Assembly: GCA_023666945.1 (NCBI GenBank)
Contig: JAMPAY010000007.1
Coordinates: forward strand, 46,290-110,289
Source: Paludibacter sp.
GTDB taxonomy: Bacteria > Bacteroidota > Bacteroidia > Bacteroidales > Paludibacteraceae
Length of the DNA: 64,000 bases
Direction of reading: 5' to 3'
A program made the position numbers and the translations under genes. Below, piece after piece: positions 1 to 9,123 of this stretch; position 1 is the stretch's first letter; every line of letters begins with the position of its first letter. A model generated the notes under the pieces. The model was not told the DNA's origin. It saw only the letters and a program-made list of their open reading frames with translations, and did no database searches.

Positions 1-1047
1 ATTCCCGGTTTTGCACAGGTGCGGGTTACTGCCGAAGCGGGCAATGTACAAACTTATACATTCAATTTCGTAATGGATGAGCGTTTCGAACCGTGCTTGG
101 GAGAAACCGAAACCATCGCTATAGACAAACCTGTAATCTTATCACCGTCCGATGCTGATAAGGTACTCAATATTCCTATTAAAGATTGGACGGAACAGAT
201 GATACGCTTTATATGGAGCGGGAACACCGACCTTGTTGTCTATATGGGAACCTCTTGTTTCTTCGATGTGGAACATCCCGATGAAACATTGGTCGATAGT
301 TTTGTTGTAGCATTGCCTGTGGGGGAAACAATACGTCATTACGATTTCCGTCCTGCAGAACTGAAAGCACTTTCACATCTGTCGTTGGATGGTACGCTTT
401 ACTTGCGTTTCAGCATAAAAGGGGAGGGCGATTTGTTGATTACCGATTGGGAAGAAAATTGTCTCACGCAAAGTACGCTGATAATGCTACCATCCGAAAC
501 TGCGATACCCGTATCATCCTTTGCTAAATATCGTTTCTATTTGCCCGATTGGCAAGGAGGTACTGTTCGCTTGACATGGCGGGGAGAGAGTGCGTGTAAG
601 GCATTTGTTGCCGATGCTTGTGATTTCTATTTGACAGATAACAACATCCATGTACTGCATCCTGCACCTTATACCTTTGCTGCGGGAGAAGGCTCTTGGG
701 AAATATCTTCCTCTATTGTTAACGAGTGGAACTATGCTACAGACGATGGCTTTCTCTATATGCGTTTTATCAATAGTTTGCCGGGTACACTTACGGTTGC
801 CAAGACACCTGATGAAGTAGGTACATCATGCGATAGAATCGATTCTTCCGCTTTATCTATCGAAAAAATGGCTGATGGCTATCGCTTATCATCTGTCGAA
901 CAGCAAGATATTTTTATTTTTGGTGTGGATGGCAGATGTGTTAAATCACTTACACTGATGCCCGATGCTCCTCTTACAGTGCGACTCCCGTTGGGAGTGT
1001 ATATACTCAAATCGTTTAATGGAATATATAAACTTATGAATAACTGA
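1..1047 (+). CDS. T9SS-sorted secreted protein, 5' end cut by window
   Basis: The frame is open from base 1, so the true start and signal peptide lie upstream of the window. About 348 residues are visible. They form two roughly 110-residue beta-rich units, each with an aromatic/tryptophan core (an IRFIWSG-type strand in the first, VRLTWRG in the second), followed by an LYLRF or LYMRF strand. The last 70 residues look like a T9SS type A sorting domain: a strand reading IFIFGVDGRCV, a spacer, then LPLGVYILK and a short basic end. By family knowledge such proteins cross the outer membrane through the Por machinery and are anchored or released. The stop is 4 bases before the next gene, so it is the upstream member of an operon of similar cargo proteins. 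Substrate or ligand is unknown. Confidence 0.75.
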   Translation: MPGFAQVRVTAEAGNVQTYTFNFVMDERFEPCLGETETIAIDKPVILSPSDADKVLNIPIKDWTEQMIRFIWSGNTDLVVYMGTSCFFDVEHPDETLVDSFVVALPVGETIRHYDFRPAELKALSHLSLDGTLYLRFSIKGEGDLLITDWEENCLTQSTLIMLPSETAIPVSSFAKYRFYLPDWQGGTVRLTWRGESACKAFVADACDFYLTDNNIHVLHPAPYTFAAGEGSWEISSSIVNEWNYATDDGFLYMRFINSLPGTLTVAKTPDEVGTSCDRIDSSALSIEKMADGYRLSSVEQQDIFIFGVDGRCVKSLTLMPDAPLTVRLPLGVYILKSFNGIYKLMNN

Positions 1048-1051
1048 TAAA

Positions 1052-2458
1052 ATGAAAACAAATACTTTACTAATTCCTATTCTGTTCTTTATGTTGTTGC
1101 CGTTGCGTCTGTATGCCGGTATTATTGGTTGTTTGGGATTACCCAAAGATGCACCCTGTGAGCAATGGAGAGAATGTATGAATGCTCCTGAGTGGTATTG
1201 TGATTGTCGCGATGCCATCCCTTTTCGCTATGGTATGGATACACTCATTAGCGATACAACTTGGTTCTCGGCAACACTGAATGATATCAGTAAAGGACTT
1301 ACCGCATATTGGTTCGCCGATAATGCTGTCACTTTTGATATTTTCCTCACTTGTACGCAAGAGTCATCGACTATGTCGTTTACGGTGGGCAAAAACAGTG
1401 CATATAATCTCGATTATAAGGAAATCGAAGAGAAGATGAACGAATACGGAAGCGTTATTGGCGGAGTCGTTTCCTCCATGACGGTACGTATACGTGTGGC
1501 TCCGCGTGGAGGGGTACTCGGAAGAGCAATTCTTACACCATACGATGAAGGACCGCACTCCGTATGCTCAAATCCATTACCGATTTATTATAATATCACC
1601 TATGTTTCTTCCAATGTCGATAATGTATATCGGTTCTCAATTAATACCATTCCTAAACCGATGTTGGTGCGTTGGGTGCAGACAAACAATCTTCCGGTTA
1701 AGATAGAGGTTACTTATGGCAGTTGTGATGGCGATGTTGTTGCCGCTGTCTCTTTAGCCGATTCTTCCAAAGTATGGATGGTTGATGCTGAGTTGTTGCA
1801 ACGGGCATATACCGAAAAACAAGCATTGTACTTCCATTTCTATAGCCAACATGTTGGTAGAATTCGTTTTATCGCTCCTTTTACTACCGAAACATCCGAA
1901 ATAGATGTAACTGCTTGTCAGGGAGTCGGCTTGCAATTGGCTGATACCACTTTGTTGGAATCCACTGTCTATTGCGATACGGTTTATCTTGTTGATGCCG
2001 AAACGGCTGTCGGTACATTATGGCTGAATACGTACAATTTAGTGGTAGAACCGCCCCTGACAACAACACAGACTATCTTCCTGAAACCCGAAGACTTTCC
2101 CTATCTTTATCGCTATCAGTATGTCGTGCGCGATTATGGCACCTACGATGTGTTGATACAAGAATCGGGTAAGTGTGATGAACAGGTTTTGTTAACGGTG
2201 ATGCGTCCTGTTAATACTTCTTTTTCGGCACTTCCGTCTGAAGTCACTCTGTCGCCCGTGTCTGCTTTAGCGGGTACGCCGTTCATCCTCACAGGAGTTG
2301 AAAAGGGGAATTTGAAAGTATTCTCTATTGTGGGAGAATGTGTTTTGTCGCTACCTGTGGTAGGTACTACTGAATTTATCTTGCCTGTCGCAGGACAATA
2401 TATTGTTCAGGTACAAACGGAACAAGGAATGGGAAAAACAAAAATAATAATTCTATAA
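1052..2458 (+). CDS. T9SS-sorted secreted protein, 468 aa
   Basis: It starts with a clear signal peptide (basic MKTN, then hydrophobic LLIPILFFMLLPLRLYA). The body is beta-rich, with cysteines and strands like LVRWVQ and LYFHFY that echo the tryptophan-core units of the gene before it. Around residues 290-390 a Cys-Glu-type segment (CQGVGLQLADTTLL, DTVYLVDAETAV) resembles the unit that is tandemly repeated in the next gene. The end (LKVFSIVGECVLS, then LPVAGQYIVQVQ) fits a T9SS type A sorting domain. It lies 4 bases after the previous stop and 16 before the next start, so it is probably co-transcribed. I do not recognise a catalytic domain; a surface or adhesive role is inference. Confidence 0.75.
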   Translation: MKTNTLLIPILFFMLLPLRLYAGIIGCLGLPKDAPCEQWRECMNAPEWYCDCRDAIPFRYGMDTLISDTTWFSATLNDISKGLTAYWFADNAVTFDIFLTCTQESSTMSFTVGKNSAYNLDYKEIEEKMNEYGSVIGGVVSSMTVRIRVAPRGGVLGRAILTPYDEGPHSVCSNPLPIYYNITYVSSNVDNVYRFSINTIPKPMLVRWVQTNNLPVKIEVTYGSCDGDVVAAVSLADSSKVWMVDAELLQRAYTEKQALYFHFYSQHVGRIRFIAPFTTETSEIDVTACQGVGLQLADTTLLESTVYCDTVYLVDAETAVGTLWLNTYNLVVEPPLTTTQTIFLKPEDFPYLYRYQYVVRDYGTYDVLIQESGKCDEQVLLTVMRPVNTSFSALPSEVTLSPVSALAGTPFILTGVEKGNLKVFSIVGECVLSLPVVGTTEFILPVAGQYIVQVQTEQGMGKTKIIIL

Positions 2459-2474
2459 AAACAATAAACTAACA

Positions 2475-5400
2475 ATGAAAAAATCTATCTTCTTACTGCT
2501 AATGAGTATCTTGGCATTGGGAACGTATGCTGCTACGGGAACAACTGTCGATGATGCCGTTGATTTCAGTTGGACTGAAGGGCATTTGCAGGAGGCCAAT
2601 ACACTTTGTTGGTATAGGGTCAATCTCTCTGAAATGCCGGACGGATACGATGCGTTGCTCTATCTTAACAACATCGATGATGCTGTCGCTACCATCACGG
2701 CACAACCCTTTGTGATGCTATCGTCCTTATCATCAATTAACGATGCCGTTACCAAAAAAATCGAACCGGGACGAAACTATGCTATGAATCTGTCGCATTC
2801 GACAATCAATGCATTGAATACGAAAATTGTATATGTTTCTTTGAAGACAGATAAAACGTTGCGTTTCTCTGCCGAACCGGTCGAACCGGGAGAAAAGGAT
2901 CTCGATTGCCTCAATGCACTTGAGTTCGTCCGTACAGGTACTACGGTCAAAACAGGAAATACATGGTATACTGTTGATATCACCGACCTGAAAGCCGATC
3001 CTTCCAAAACATTGCAGGTCTCTGTTACTAATCAAGGTTCTGCCGCTGCAACTGTCACTGCAGGAATTAGTTTCGATTGTCCCAGTACTGCTACAACCGA
3101 TCTGACACGCACCTTGGCTGCAGGTGAAACACGTACAAAAATCATTGATCGAGCACTCTTTGATATGGTGGCTGTCGATTTACTCTATGTTCAGGTTCTA
3201 ACATCACAACCTTTGCACATTACGGCTACTGTAGTGGAGGCACCTATACAACATCTTCCTGAAATCTCAGGAGAAATTGATTTTCAATTAGAAAAACAAT
3301 ATACGCAGAGTGTTGGAGAACAGTGGTATAAGGTAAATGCAAAAGAATTGCGTGAGGCAGGAAAAATAGCAGAACTTACATTGTCTAATATGGGCACTGC
3401 TAATGCTTCGATTACTGCAGATGTGGCGTTCTCCAATCCTGCAACATCACTAATGACACGCACTATCACACTCTCTAAAGGTGCAGTCTTGGTGCGCGAT
3501 TTGGCACGCAACTTGCTTGAGTCTGTCGCTGGCGACTATGTCTGGATTCGTCTCTCCACTACTGCTGAAATTACTTTCTCGGCACGTCTTAAAACACGTA
3601 CCGAAGGTACGGCCTGTATGGCAGCACGGGCGTTCGATTGGGAAAATGGAGATTGGCAAACTGGAGGAACAACTGTTTGGTATGCGGTCGACATCACCGA
3701 AGCCAAGTCTGCCGACAATGTCGGGAAAGACATTATGCTGACAGTCGAAAACTTGTCACAAAAGGCAACTACGTTGGCTGTGCAGTTGGCATTCGATTGT
3801 CCTTATACCGGTACTACCGATGCCACCCGCACTCTTGCTGCAGGGGCTAAACAATCCAAACGTATCGAACGCGGCCTCTATTCCAACCTGTTGGCGGATA
3901 TCGTCTATGTAGGGTTGTCCACCGAGCAAAACATACGTATCACGGCAACTTTGGTAGATGCTGAAGATACCGATTGGAGTAAAGATTGTGTACTCGACAA
4001 TGCAGTATTGTTTGATTGGGAAAAAGGTAACGACCAAGCAGCCAATACGGCCGTGTGGTACAAAGTCGATCTTACACCTATTTTCGATAAAGCGGATACC
4101 GTACCCGAAATTACGGTCACTAACCTTGGAGCGGTTGGGGCACTGATTGCAGGCGAACTGGCATTCGATTGTCCGGCATCCGAACCTACAACTCAACGTT
4201 CCATTGAAATTGTAGCCGGAGGTTCGTATGTCAAGACTCCTGCACGCAACCTTATCGAAACTTTGGCGGAAAATGTAGTCTATATTCGCGTGGAAACTAC
4301 GCAACCTATTCACATTCAAGCATCACTGAAAAAAGAAAATGAAGGACTCAATTGCTTGAATGCTATCGATTTCGATTGGGTCAATGGTAATACCCATCCT
4401 GCGGATAAAACTTTGTGGTATAAAATCGATTTGACCAATGTTAAGAATACTCCCGGACAAGCAGTGCGTGTGGGTATCCAAAATAAAAACGGTATAGCAG
4501 GTGGTATAAATGCTAATATCTATTTCGATTGTGGCGATGATGTCGCTTATTCTTATTCGATGACGCTCGGAGCCAATGCACGCAAAGAAACTGATCTCGG
4601 TCGGGCTCTGATTATGAATCTGAACACCGATGTTATCTATATCGAACTTACATCTGAGCAGACTGATTCCTTGTATGCGATTATTTACGAAGATGTACTT
4701 ATCGAACCTATTGAGGCTTGTGCCGATGCGTTGCCTGTTGAGTATAATATTGATATAGAACAACCGCAGGGCGAACAATGGTACTATGTGGATATCAACT
4801 ATCTGCAGAAGTTCACCGGTGGCGATGCTACACTCACTATCACCAACAAAGAGGAAACGTCTTCTCAACTCACTGCGCAGGTGGCATGGGCTTGCCCTGT
4901 TACCGAACAAATGCTCGATCGTACACTCACACTGGGTGCAGGAGCGGTTTACTCCAAGGTAATTACGCGTACATTGATCGAAGGAGTGGCTAACGATACG
5001 GCTTGGATTTGCATTACGGCATCTTCACCTGTTACATTCCGTATTGATATCTCCGATGAAAGAGGAGAGTCCTGTTCTGCACCTATTCTCTTCGATTGGG
5101 TTAATGGTAATATTCATCCCGCCGATGCTACTTTGTGGTATAAGGTCGAGTTGGATACGTTGAAAAACGAATCGGAAGACAATTTGCATGATTTCCGATT
5201 GAATGTGCAGAATCTTATGGATGCGGCTATATCTGCCTCTGCCGAAATTTATTTCGACTGTTTGGACGATCCTACGGCCGATTTGGCATATGATTTCACG
5301 GCAAACGAACTAAAATATCGTGATATTGACCGCGACCTCTTGGAAACGTTTGGATGGGCTCCGTTGCTTATCAAATTTTCTTCTACAGGCGATGTGCACT

Positions 5401-7454
5401 TATATGCGGAACTTATCGAGCCTATTCCTGATATCGTTGTTGATACACTTATTGAAAAAGAGGTCTGCGAAGGCGATTTCTTTGAATATATCAAAGGTGA
5501 TGAAACTTTGCAAATACTAATCCAACGCGATACGGTTTGGCACGATACTATACGTTTTACACTGAATTACGAACACTATACACAATTGGGCGATTCTGTT
5601 TACACTTATCAAATCGCTTGCAAGAAATCTCCCGAGTTCCTGCCTGTTACGGTTAAACCCGTCGTTGTCGCAGGAAAGGCTATCGATGTCACGGAGGCTA
5701 CACAAGCCTTGTTAGACGCTTTCGCAGCACAGAAGCAAGCCAACGAAGGAACACGTCTCGATGCTGAGGTTACCGATATCTATTGGCAAATTCAGCAAAC
5801 AGGTAATCGCTTTACCAATCTCACGGATAATTTGTTAGATACAAGAACCGATTTAGTGGTCATGCGATATGTCATTCTTACGGAATGTGAAGACGAAATA
5901 CCTTCCGAACCTATCATCTGTCAGGCGGAAGAACCGTTGAGAGAGTCAACCGATATCACGGCTATCGTTTGTCCGAATACCGAAATTCAGTCGCGTTTGC
6001 AGACAATTGTCATTACTGCCGATACAGCATGGAACGATACTGTTTACAATTTGGTGCACGAAGAAGGTGTTCAACTGAAAGATTCTGTCTATGCTTATGC
6101 TTATCGTGTATGGAAACAACCGCTTGTTCCGGCATGGAGCAATATAAACACTACTCTGCAGCCTCAGTCAGGGGCATCGCTCGATGTAACGGCTGTAGAG
6201 CAGGAAATCCTTACGTTAATTGCCGCAGACGCTGCTGACGATGTTATTCCGGTAGTGGCAGTTATTTGGGAGGTACAAGATGCCGAGGGCAATTGGCAAA
6301 CGCTTACCGATACACCTGTCGCCTACGATGCTGCTGCACTTATGGTACGCTTTGGCTTGCAAACCGAAGCAACATGCTCTGTCGATATCCTCTATTCCGA
6401 AACCGAACAAGTCAAGGTTACACCGGCTGAAATCGTTGAAGCGGATTTGGTAACCGATATCATTTGTGCAGGCGATACCTATACGCCCGAACATGGCGAA
6501 CCGTGTATCATATTGTCCGATACTGCATGGGTCGAAATCGAATATGTGGGTACGGTTGAAAACCATTATCCCTACCAAATTACGGTATTCCGTCCCGTTG
6601 AGTTACCTACACAACTCACACTCCTCCCCGTGGCTATATGCGGACAATTCGTACAAACCAATGAGGCGGAAACTGTGTTGATGACGGCATTGGAAGCATC
6701 ACTCACCAATAACAACTCGTCCATAGAAGAATTGTGGTGGGAAATCTTCACTGACAATGCTTGGCGCACACTTGCTGACTATAATACGGCAATAAGCAGT
6801 GCTTATTCCGAAATAACATTGCGCTATGTGGTACGTACGGCATGTAACGACACTTTACTAAGCGAATCTTTCTTGGTCGAAGTACAGGCTCCAAATGCCG
6901 ACAATACGCCCGATCTGGATAATATGCCGGCGGTTAGTAAGTACAACGATTGGTTGCTCATGATCAATCTCAATAAAATAAACGAAATGGGCTATTTCCC
7001 GGCAGAAGAAGATGTGGTATGGTATCGTGTCAATGGTACACCCGATAAGTTCAACGACGAGCAAGATGATGAATTCTTGGCAACGGGATATTACTATACC
7101 ATTGCAAGCCAACTGACAGGCGACTACTATGCTCGTATCAATATCGCTGTTGGCGAAGACAACGAATGTGGCGCATCGTTGCGGACTGTAATACTCTCTT
7201 GTGCTTCTGCCGAACAGGAAATGTCAATCGCTCCCTCTATGGTCGCACCGGGCGAAACGGTGGAAATTTCCGGACTCAATCCCGAACTTACTTACGTGCT
7301 TGAGATATACAACCTGACGGGTGTTTGTATGCAGCGTATGGAAATTACTGATGTTACCGATTACACTTTCACGGCACAAACAGTAACGGGCTATTATATG
7401 GTCAATGTAAAGAACGAAGCAAACATGCAAACTCTTAAATATATCGTAAAATAA
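2475..7454 (+). CDS. Giant repetitive T9SS-sorted surface protein, 1659 aa
   Basis: A signal peptide (MKKSIFLLLMSILALGTYA) leads into two families of tandem repeats. Residues about 25-985 hold eight units of about 118-125 residues, each with FDW.NGN, then ..LWYKVDLT, an IxFDCP or AxFDC strand, an R(D/T)L segment and a final YIxLxT strand. Residues about 985-1472 hold three units of about 165 residues, each with CxGD, a DTxWxDT strand, a YxYxI strand, and WEI plus LRYV strands. A unique stretch (about 1473-1580) and a T9SS sorting domain (VLEIYNLTGVCM, then TGYYMVNVKN) end the protein. The eight-unit block looks like a beta-sandwich array; adhesion or a matrix role is inference. Neighbours are T9SS cargo upstream and a beta-barrel protein 15 bases downstream. 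Confidence 0.8.
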   Translation: MKKSIFLLLMSILALGTYAATGTTVDDAVDFSWTEGHLQEANTLCWYRVNLSEMPDGYDALLYLNNIDDAVATITAQPFVMLSSLSSINDAVTKKIEPGRNYAMNLSHSTINALNTKIVYVSLKTDKTLRFSAEPVEPGEKDLDCLNALEFVRTGTTVKTGNTWYTVDITDLKADPSKTLQVSVTNQGSAAATVTAGISFDCPSTATTDLTRTLAAGETRTKIIDRALFDMVAVDLLYVQVLTSQPLHITATVVEAPIQHLPEISGEIDFQLEKQYTQSVGEQWYKVNAKELREAGKIAELTLSNMGTANASITADVAFSNPATSLMTRTITLSKGAVLVRDLARNLLESVAGDYVWIRLSTTAEITFSARLKTRTEGTACMAARAFDWENGDWQTGGTTVWYAVDITEAKSADNVGKDIMLTVENLSQKATTLAVQLAFDCPYTGTTDATRTLAAGAKQSKRIERGLYSNLLADIVYVGLSTEQNIRITATLVDAEDTDWSKDCVLDNAVLFDWEKGNDQAANTAVWYKVDLTPIFDKADTVPEITVTNLGAVGALIAGELAFDCPASEPTTQRSIEIVAGGSYVKTPARNLIETLAENVVYIRVETTQPIHIQASLKKENEGLNCLNAIDFDWVNGNTHPADKTLWYKIDLTNVKNTPGQAVRVGIQNKNGIAGGINANIYFDCGDDVAYSYSMTLGANARKETDLGRALIMNLNTDVIYIELTSEQTDSLYAIIYEDVLIEPIEACADALPVEYNIDIEQPQGEQWYYVDINYLQKFTGGDATLTITNKEETSSQLTAQVAWACPVTEQMLDRTLTLGAGAVYSKVITRTLIEGVANDTAWICITASSPVTFRIDISDERGESCSAPILFDWVNGNIHPADATLWYKVELDTLKNESEDNLHDFRLNVQNLMDAAISASAEIYFDCLDDPTADLAYDFTANELKYRDIDRDLLETFGWAPLLIKFSSTGDVHLYAELIEPIPDIVVDTLIEKEVCEGDFFEYIKGDETLQILIQRDTVWHDTIRFTLNYEHYTQLGDSVYTYQIACKKSPEFLPVTVKPVVVAGKAIDVTEATQALLDAFAAQKQANEGTRLDAEVTDIYWQIQQTGNRFTNLTDNLLDTRTDLVVMRYVILTECEDEIPSEPIICQAEEPLRESTDITAIVCPNTEIQSRLQTIVITADTAWNDTVYNLVHEEGVQLKDSVYAYAYRVWKQPLVPAWSNINTTLQPQSGASLDVTAVEQEILTLIAADAADDVIPVVAVIWEVQDAEGNWQTLTDTPVAYDAAALMVRFGLQTEATCSVDILYSETEQVKVTPAEIVEADLVTDIICAGDTYTPEHGEPCIILSDTAWVEIEYVGTVENHYPYQITVFRPVELPTQLTLLPVAICGQFVQTNEAETVLMTALEASLTNNNSSIEELWWEIFTDNAWRTLADYNTAISSAYSEITLRYVVRTACNDTLLSESFLVEVQAPNADNTPDLDNMPAVSKYNDWLLMINLNKINEMGYFPAEEDVVWYRVNGTPDKFNDEQDDEFLATGYYYTIASQLTGDYYARINIAVGEDNECGASLRTVILSCASAEQEMSIAPSMVAPGETVEISGLNPELTYVLEIYNLTGVCMQRMEITDVTDYTFTAQTVTGYYMVNVKNEANMQTLKYIVK

Positions 7455-7469
7455 AAAGGAGGAATCAAT

Positions 7470-8810
7470 ATGAAAACAGTTTTTAGAACATCTCTGACCT
7501 TTATGGCTATGTTTATGCTCTCCTCCTTTGCGATGGCGGAGCAGAATGGGGCTGACAAACCATTGCCCAATGTGGGCGATACGGTACGTATCATCGAGGG
7601 GAAAACAGTTTACCTTACGGGCGAAAAACCCAGTACATGGGTCTATTCACGTATGCATACTGTGCAGCAGGTTGGTTCCAAACGATTCCCTAATGGTATC
7701 CTTATCAAGGGTATCTATTCTTGGATTGCCCCCGAATTTTTGGAATACAATGTACCTTTCTTACCTACGGATACGGTAGTAAATGAACAAGTTGTAGAAA
7801 ACATCGAAGCGAAACCTGTCGAACCTACAGATACGGTTGCAGGAGGTTCCAAACAACACGTTAAAGCGGAAGAACCCATATTCATTCCCCAAGATACGTT
7901 GCCTTCCAAACCTTTGCAGGAATTGGAAACACCCCAAGGAGGATATGTGTATGAGTATCCTGAAGAAACAAACAAAAAACCGGTCGCTCATGCCATTTAC
8001 AACCGACTCAGTGAGTACGACCGTTTCACTATCGGACTGCGTGGAGGTGCTGCATCATTGATGCATCAAACCGATGCAATGGGAAATTGGCGTACCGGAT
8101 TCGATGGATTGCTCGATTTGCAATATGCACACTATTTCGGTAAGCGTAAATGGGATAGCAAAGTCAATCTTGGTGTCATTACGGGGCTTTCCATCGGTTG
8201 GGCACAATCAGGCTTGCGTTCCGCTGTCGATACTACCTATACAGTCGGTACATCCGATGGCAATATCGACTATACTGTCAGTGCTGAAAATGTACAGGAA
8301 AACGACGGACAGTTGCAATTGGAAATCCCTATTATGTTCAGTCTGATTACCGAGAAAGGATTCTTCTTCAATGTCGGTCCTAAATTGGTGGTGCCTGTCT
8401 ATACCCACTACAAACAGAATATCTCTAACCCCGATATCAATGCCTATTTCCAAGAAGAAGGTGTCAATGTTAGCAACGAAGTGATTACGGGTTTGGTGCA
8501 AGACAACCAAATGAAGACCAAAGGCAAGTGGAATAGCAGTAAAATCAATGTCATGCTGACGGCTGAATTGGGCTACGAATGGTTGCTCAATAACGGACAT
8601 TCCATAGGTTTGGGTGCGTATGCTAACTATTCGGTATATAACCTCTATAAGAATAATACCGATAATAAGAGCCTCATTAATGTATCCGCACCTTCAGCAT
8701 CTGCACCGGCCGATGTCAATGTCTTTTCGGCTACCGATACCTATGCTAACGGATTGGGATATTTCGATTGTGGTTTGAAGTTTACGTATAATTTCAATTT
8801 CTATAAATAA
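7470..8810 (+). CDS. Outer-membrane beta-barrel protein with N-terminal periplasmic segment
   Basis: The ATG is preceded by AAAGGAGGAATCAAT, an unusually strong Shine-Dalgarno for this phylum, which supports this start. Residues 1-23 are a signal peptide. Residues about 28-95 form a small beta domain (VGDTVRI, KTVYLTG, IKGIYSWI), followed by a Pro/Thr/Glu-rich linker to about 165. From about 180 the sequence alternates aromatic and polar residues and ends in a C-terminal aromatic strand (LKFTYNFNFYK), typical of an outer-membrane barrel of the porin/OmpA-like fold. It is the last gene of the operon of T9SS cargo genes and is followed by a strong terminator. It could be a membrane partner or anchor of the large repeat protein; that is inference. 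Confidence 0.7.
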   Translation: MKTVFRTSLTFMAMFMLSSFAMAEQNGADKPLPNVGDTVRIIEGKTVYLTGEKPSTWVYSRMHTVQQVGSKRFPNGILIKGIYSWIAPEFLEYNVPFLPTDTVVNEQVVENIEAKPVEPTDTVAGGSKQHVKAEEPIFIPQDTLPSKPLQELETPQGGYVYEYPEETNKKPVAHAIYNRLSEYDRFTIGLRGGAASLMHQTDAMGNWRTGFDGLLDLQYAHYFGKRKWDSKVNLGVITGLSIGWAQSGLRSAVDTTYTVGTSDGNIDYTVSAENVQENDGQLQLEIPIMFSLITEKGFFFNVGPKLVVPVYTHYKQNISNPDINAYFQEEGVNVSNEVITGLVQDNQMKTKGKWNSSKINVMLTAELGYEWLLNNGHSIGLGAYANYSVYNLYKNNTDNKSLINVSAPSASAPADVNVFSATDTYANGLGYFDCGLKFTYNFNFYK

Positions 8811-8858
8811 TCTTTTCGTATGTTGCTATAGAGCGGCAAAGAAAAATTTTAATGCAGC

Positions 8859-8891
8859 GGAGTGCATCAATTTTTTCCATTGATGCACTCC
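8859..8891 (+). terminator. Rho-independent terminator of the T9SS cargo operon
   Basis: A perfect 13-base stem (GGAGTGCATCAAT against ATTGATGCACTCC) with a 7-base loop lies 48 bases after the stop of the beta-barrel gene and is followed by TTTGTATAT. It closes the operon. Confidence 0.8.
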
Positions 8892-8929
8892 TTTGTATAT
8901 ACCAAAGTCAATTCGTATCATACCTGCTA

Positions 8930-8957
8930 TACGATTGAAAAACGACACGTTTACGAC
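8930..8957 (+). promoter_or_regulatory. Triple 11-base-spaced ACGA site (site A)
   Basis: TACGAT at 8930, AACGAC at 8941 and TACGAC at 8952 are spaced exactly 11 bases apart. The site lies about 90 bases upstream of the -33 element of the DUF4105 gene promoter. Equivalent arrays lie upstream of nusB, topB and (as ACGG) tyrS. One turn per repeat suggests a regulator binding one DNA face; its identity is unknown. Confidence 0.4.
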
Positions 8958-9045
8958 CTCTTAAAAGTTACACATTGTCAAGTGCTAAATTTTTTGTTTC
9001 TCTACTGCCTGACTGTGTTTGTATCATTGCGGAATGTTTGAAATG

Positions 9046-9075
9046 TTGCGAAGACGGAAAAAATGCGTATCTTTG
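9046..9075 (+). promoter_or_regulatory. Bacteroidetes-type promoter for DUF4105/phosphatase-like gene
   Basis: TTG (9046-9048), 19 bases, TATCTTTG (9068-9075) matches the -33/-7 consensus of this phylum. Transcription should begin near 9080, which excludes upstream in-frame starts and fixes the ATG at 9124. The rest of the 8811-9123 gap holds only the terminator and site A. Confidence 0.75.
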
Positions 9076-9123
9076 CACTCTGAAAACGGAACGAATGTAT
9101 CTTCTTCTCACGAATATGCCCTT

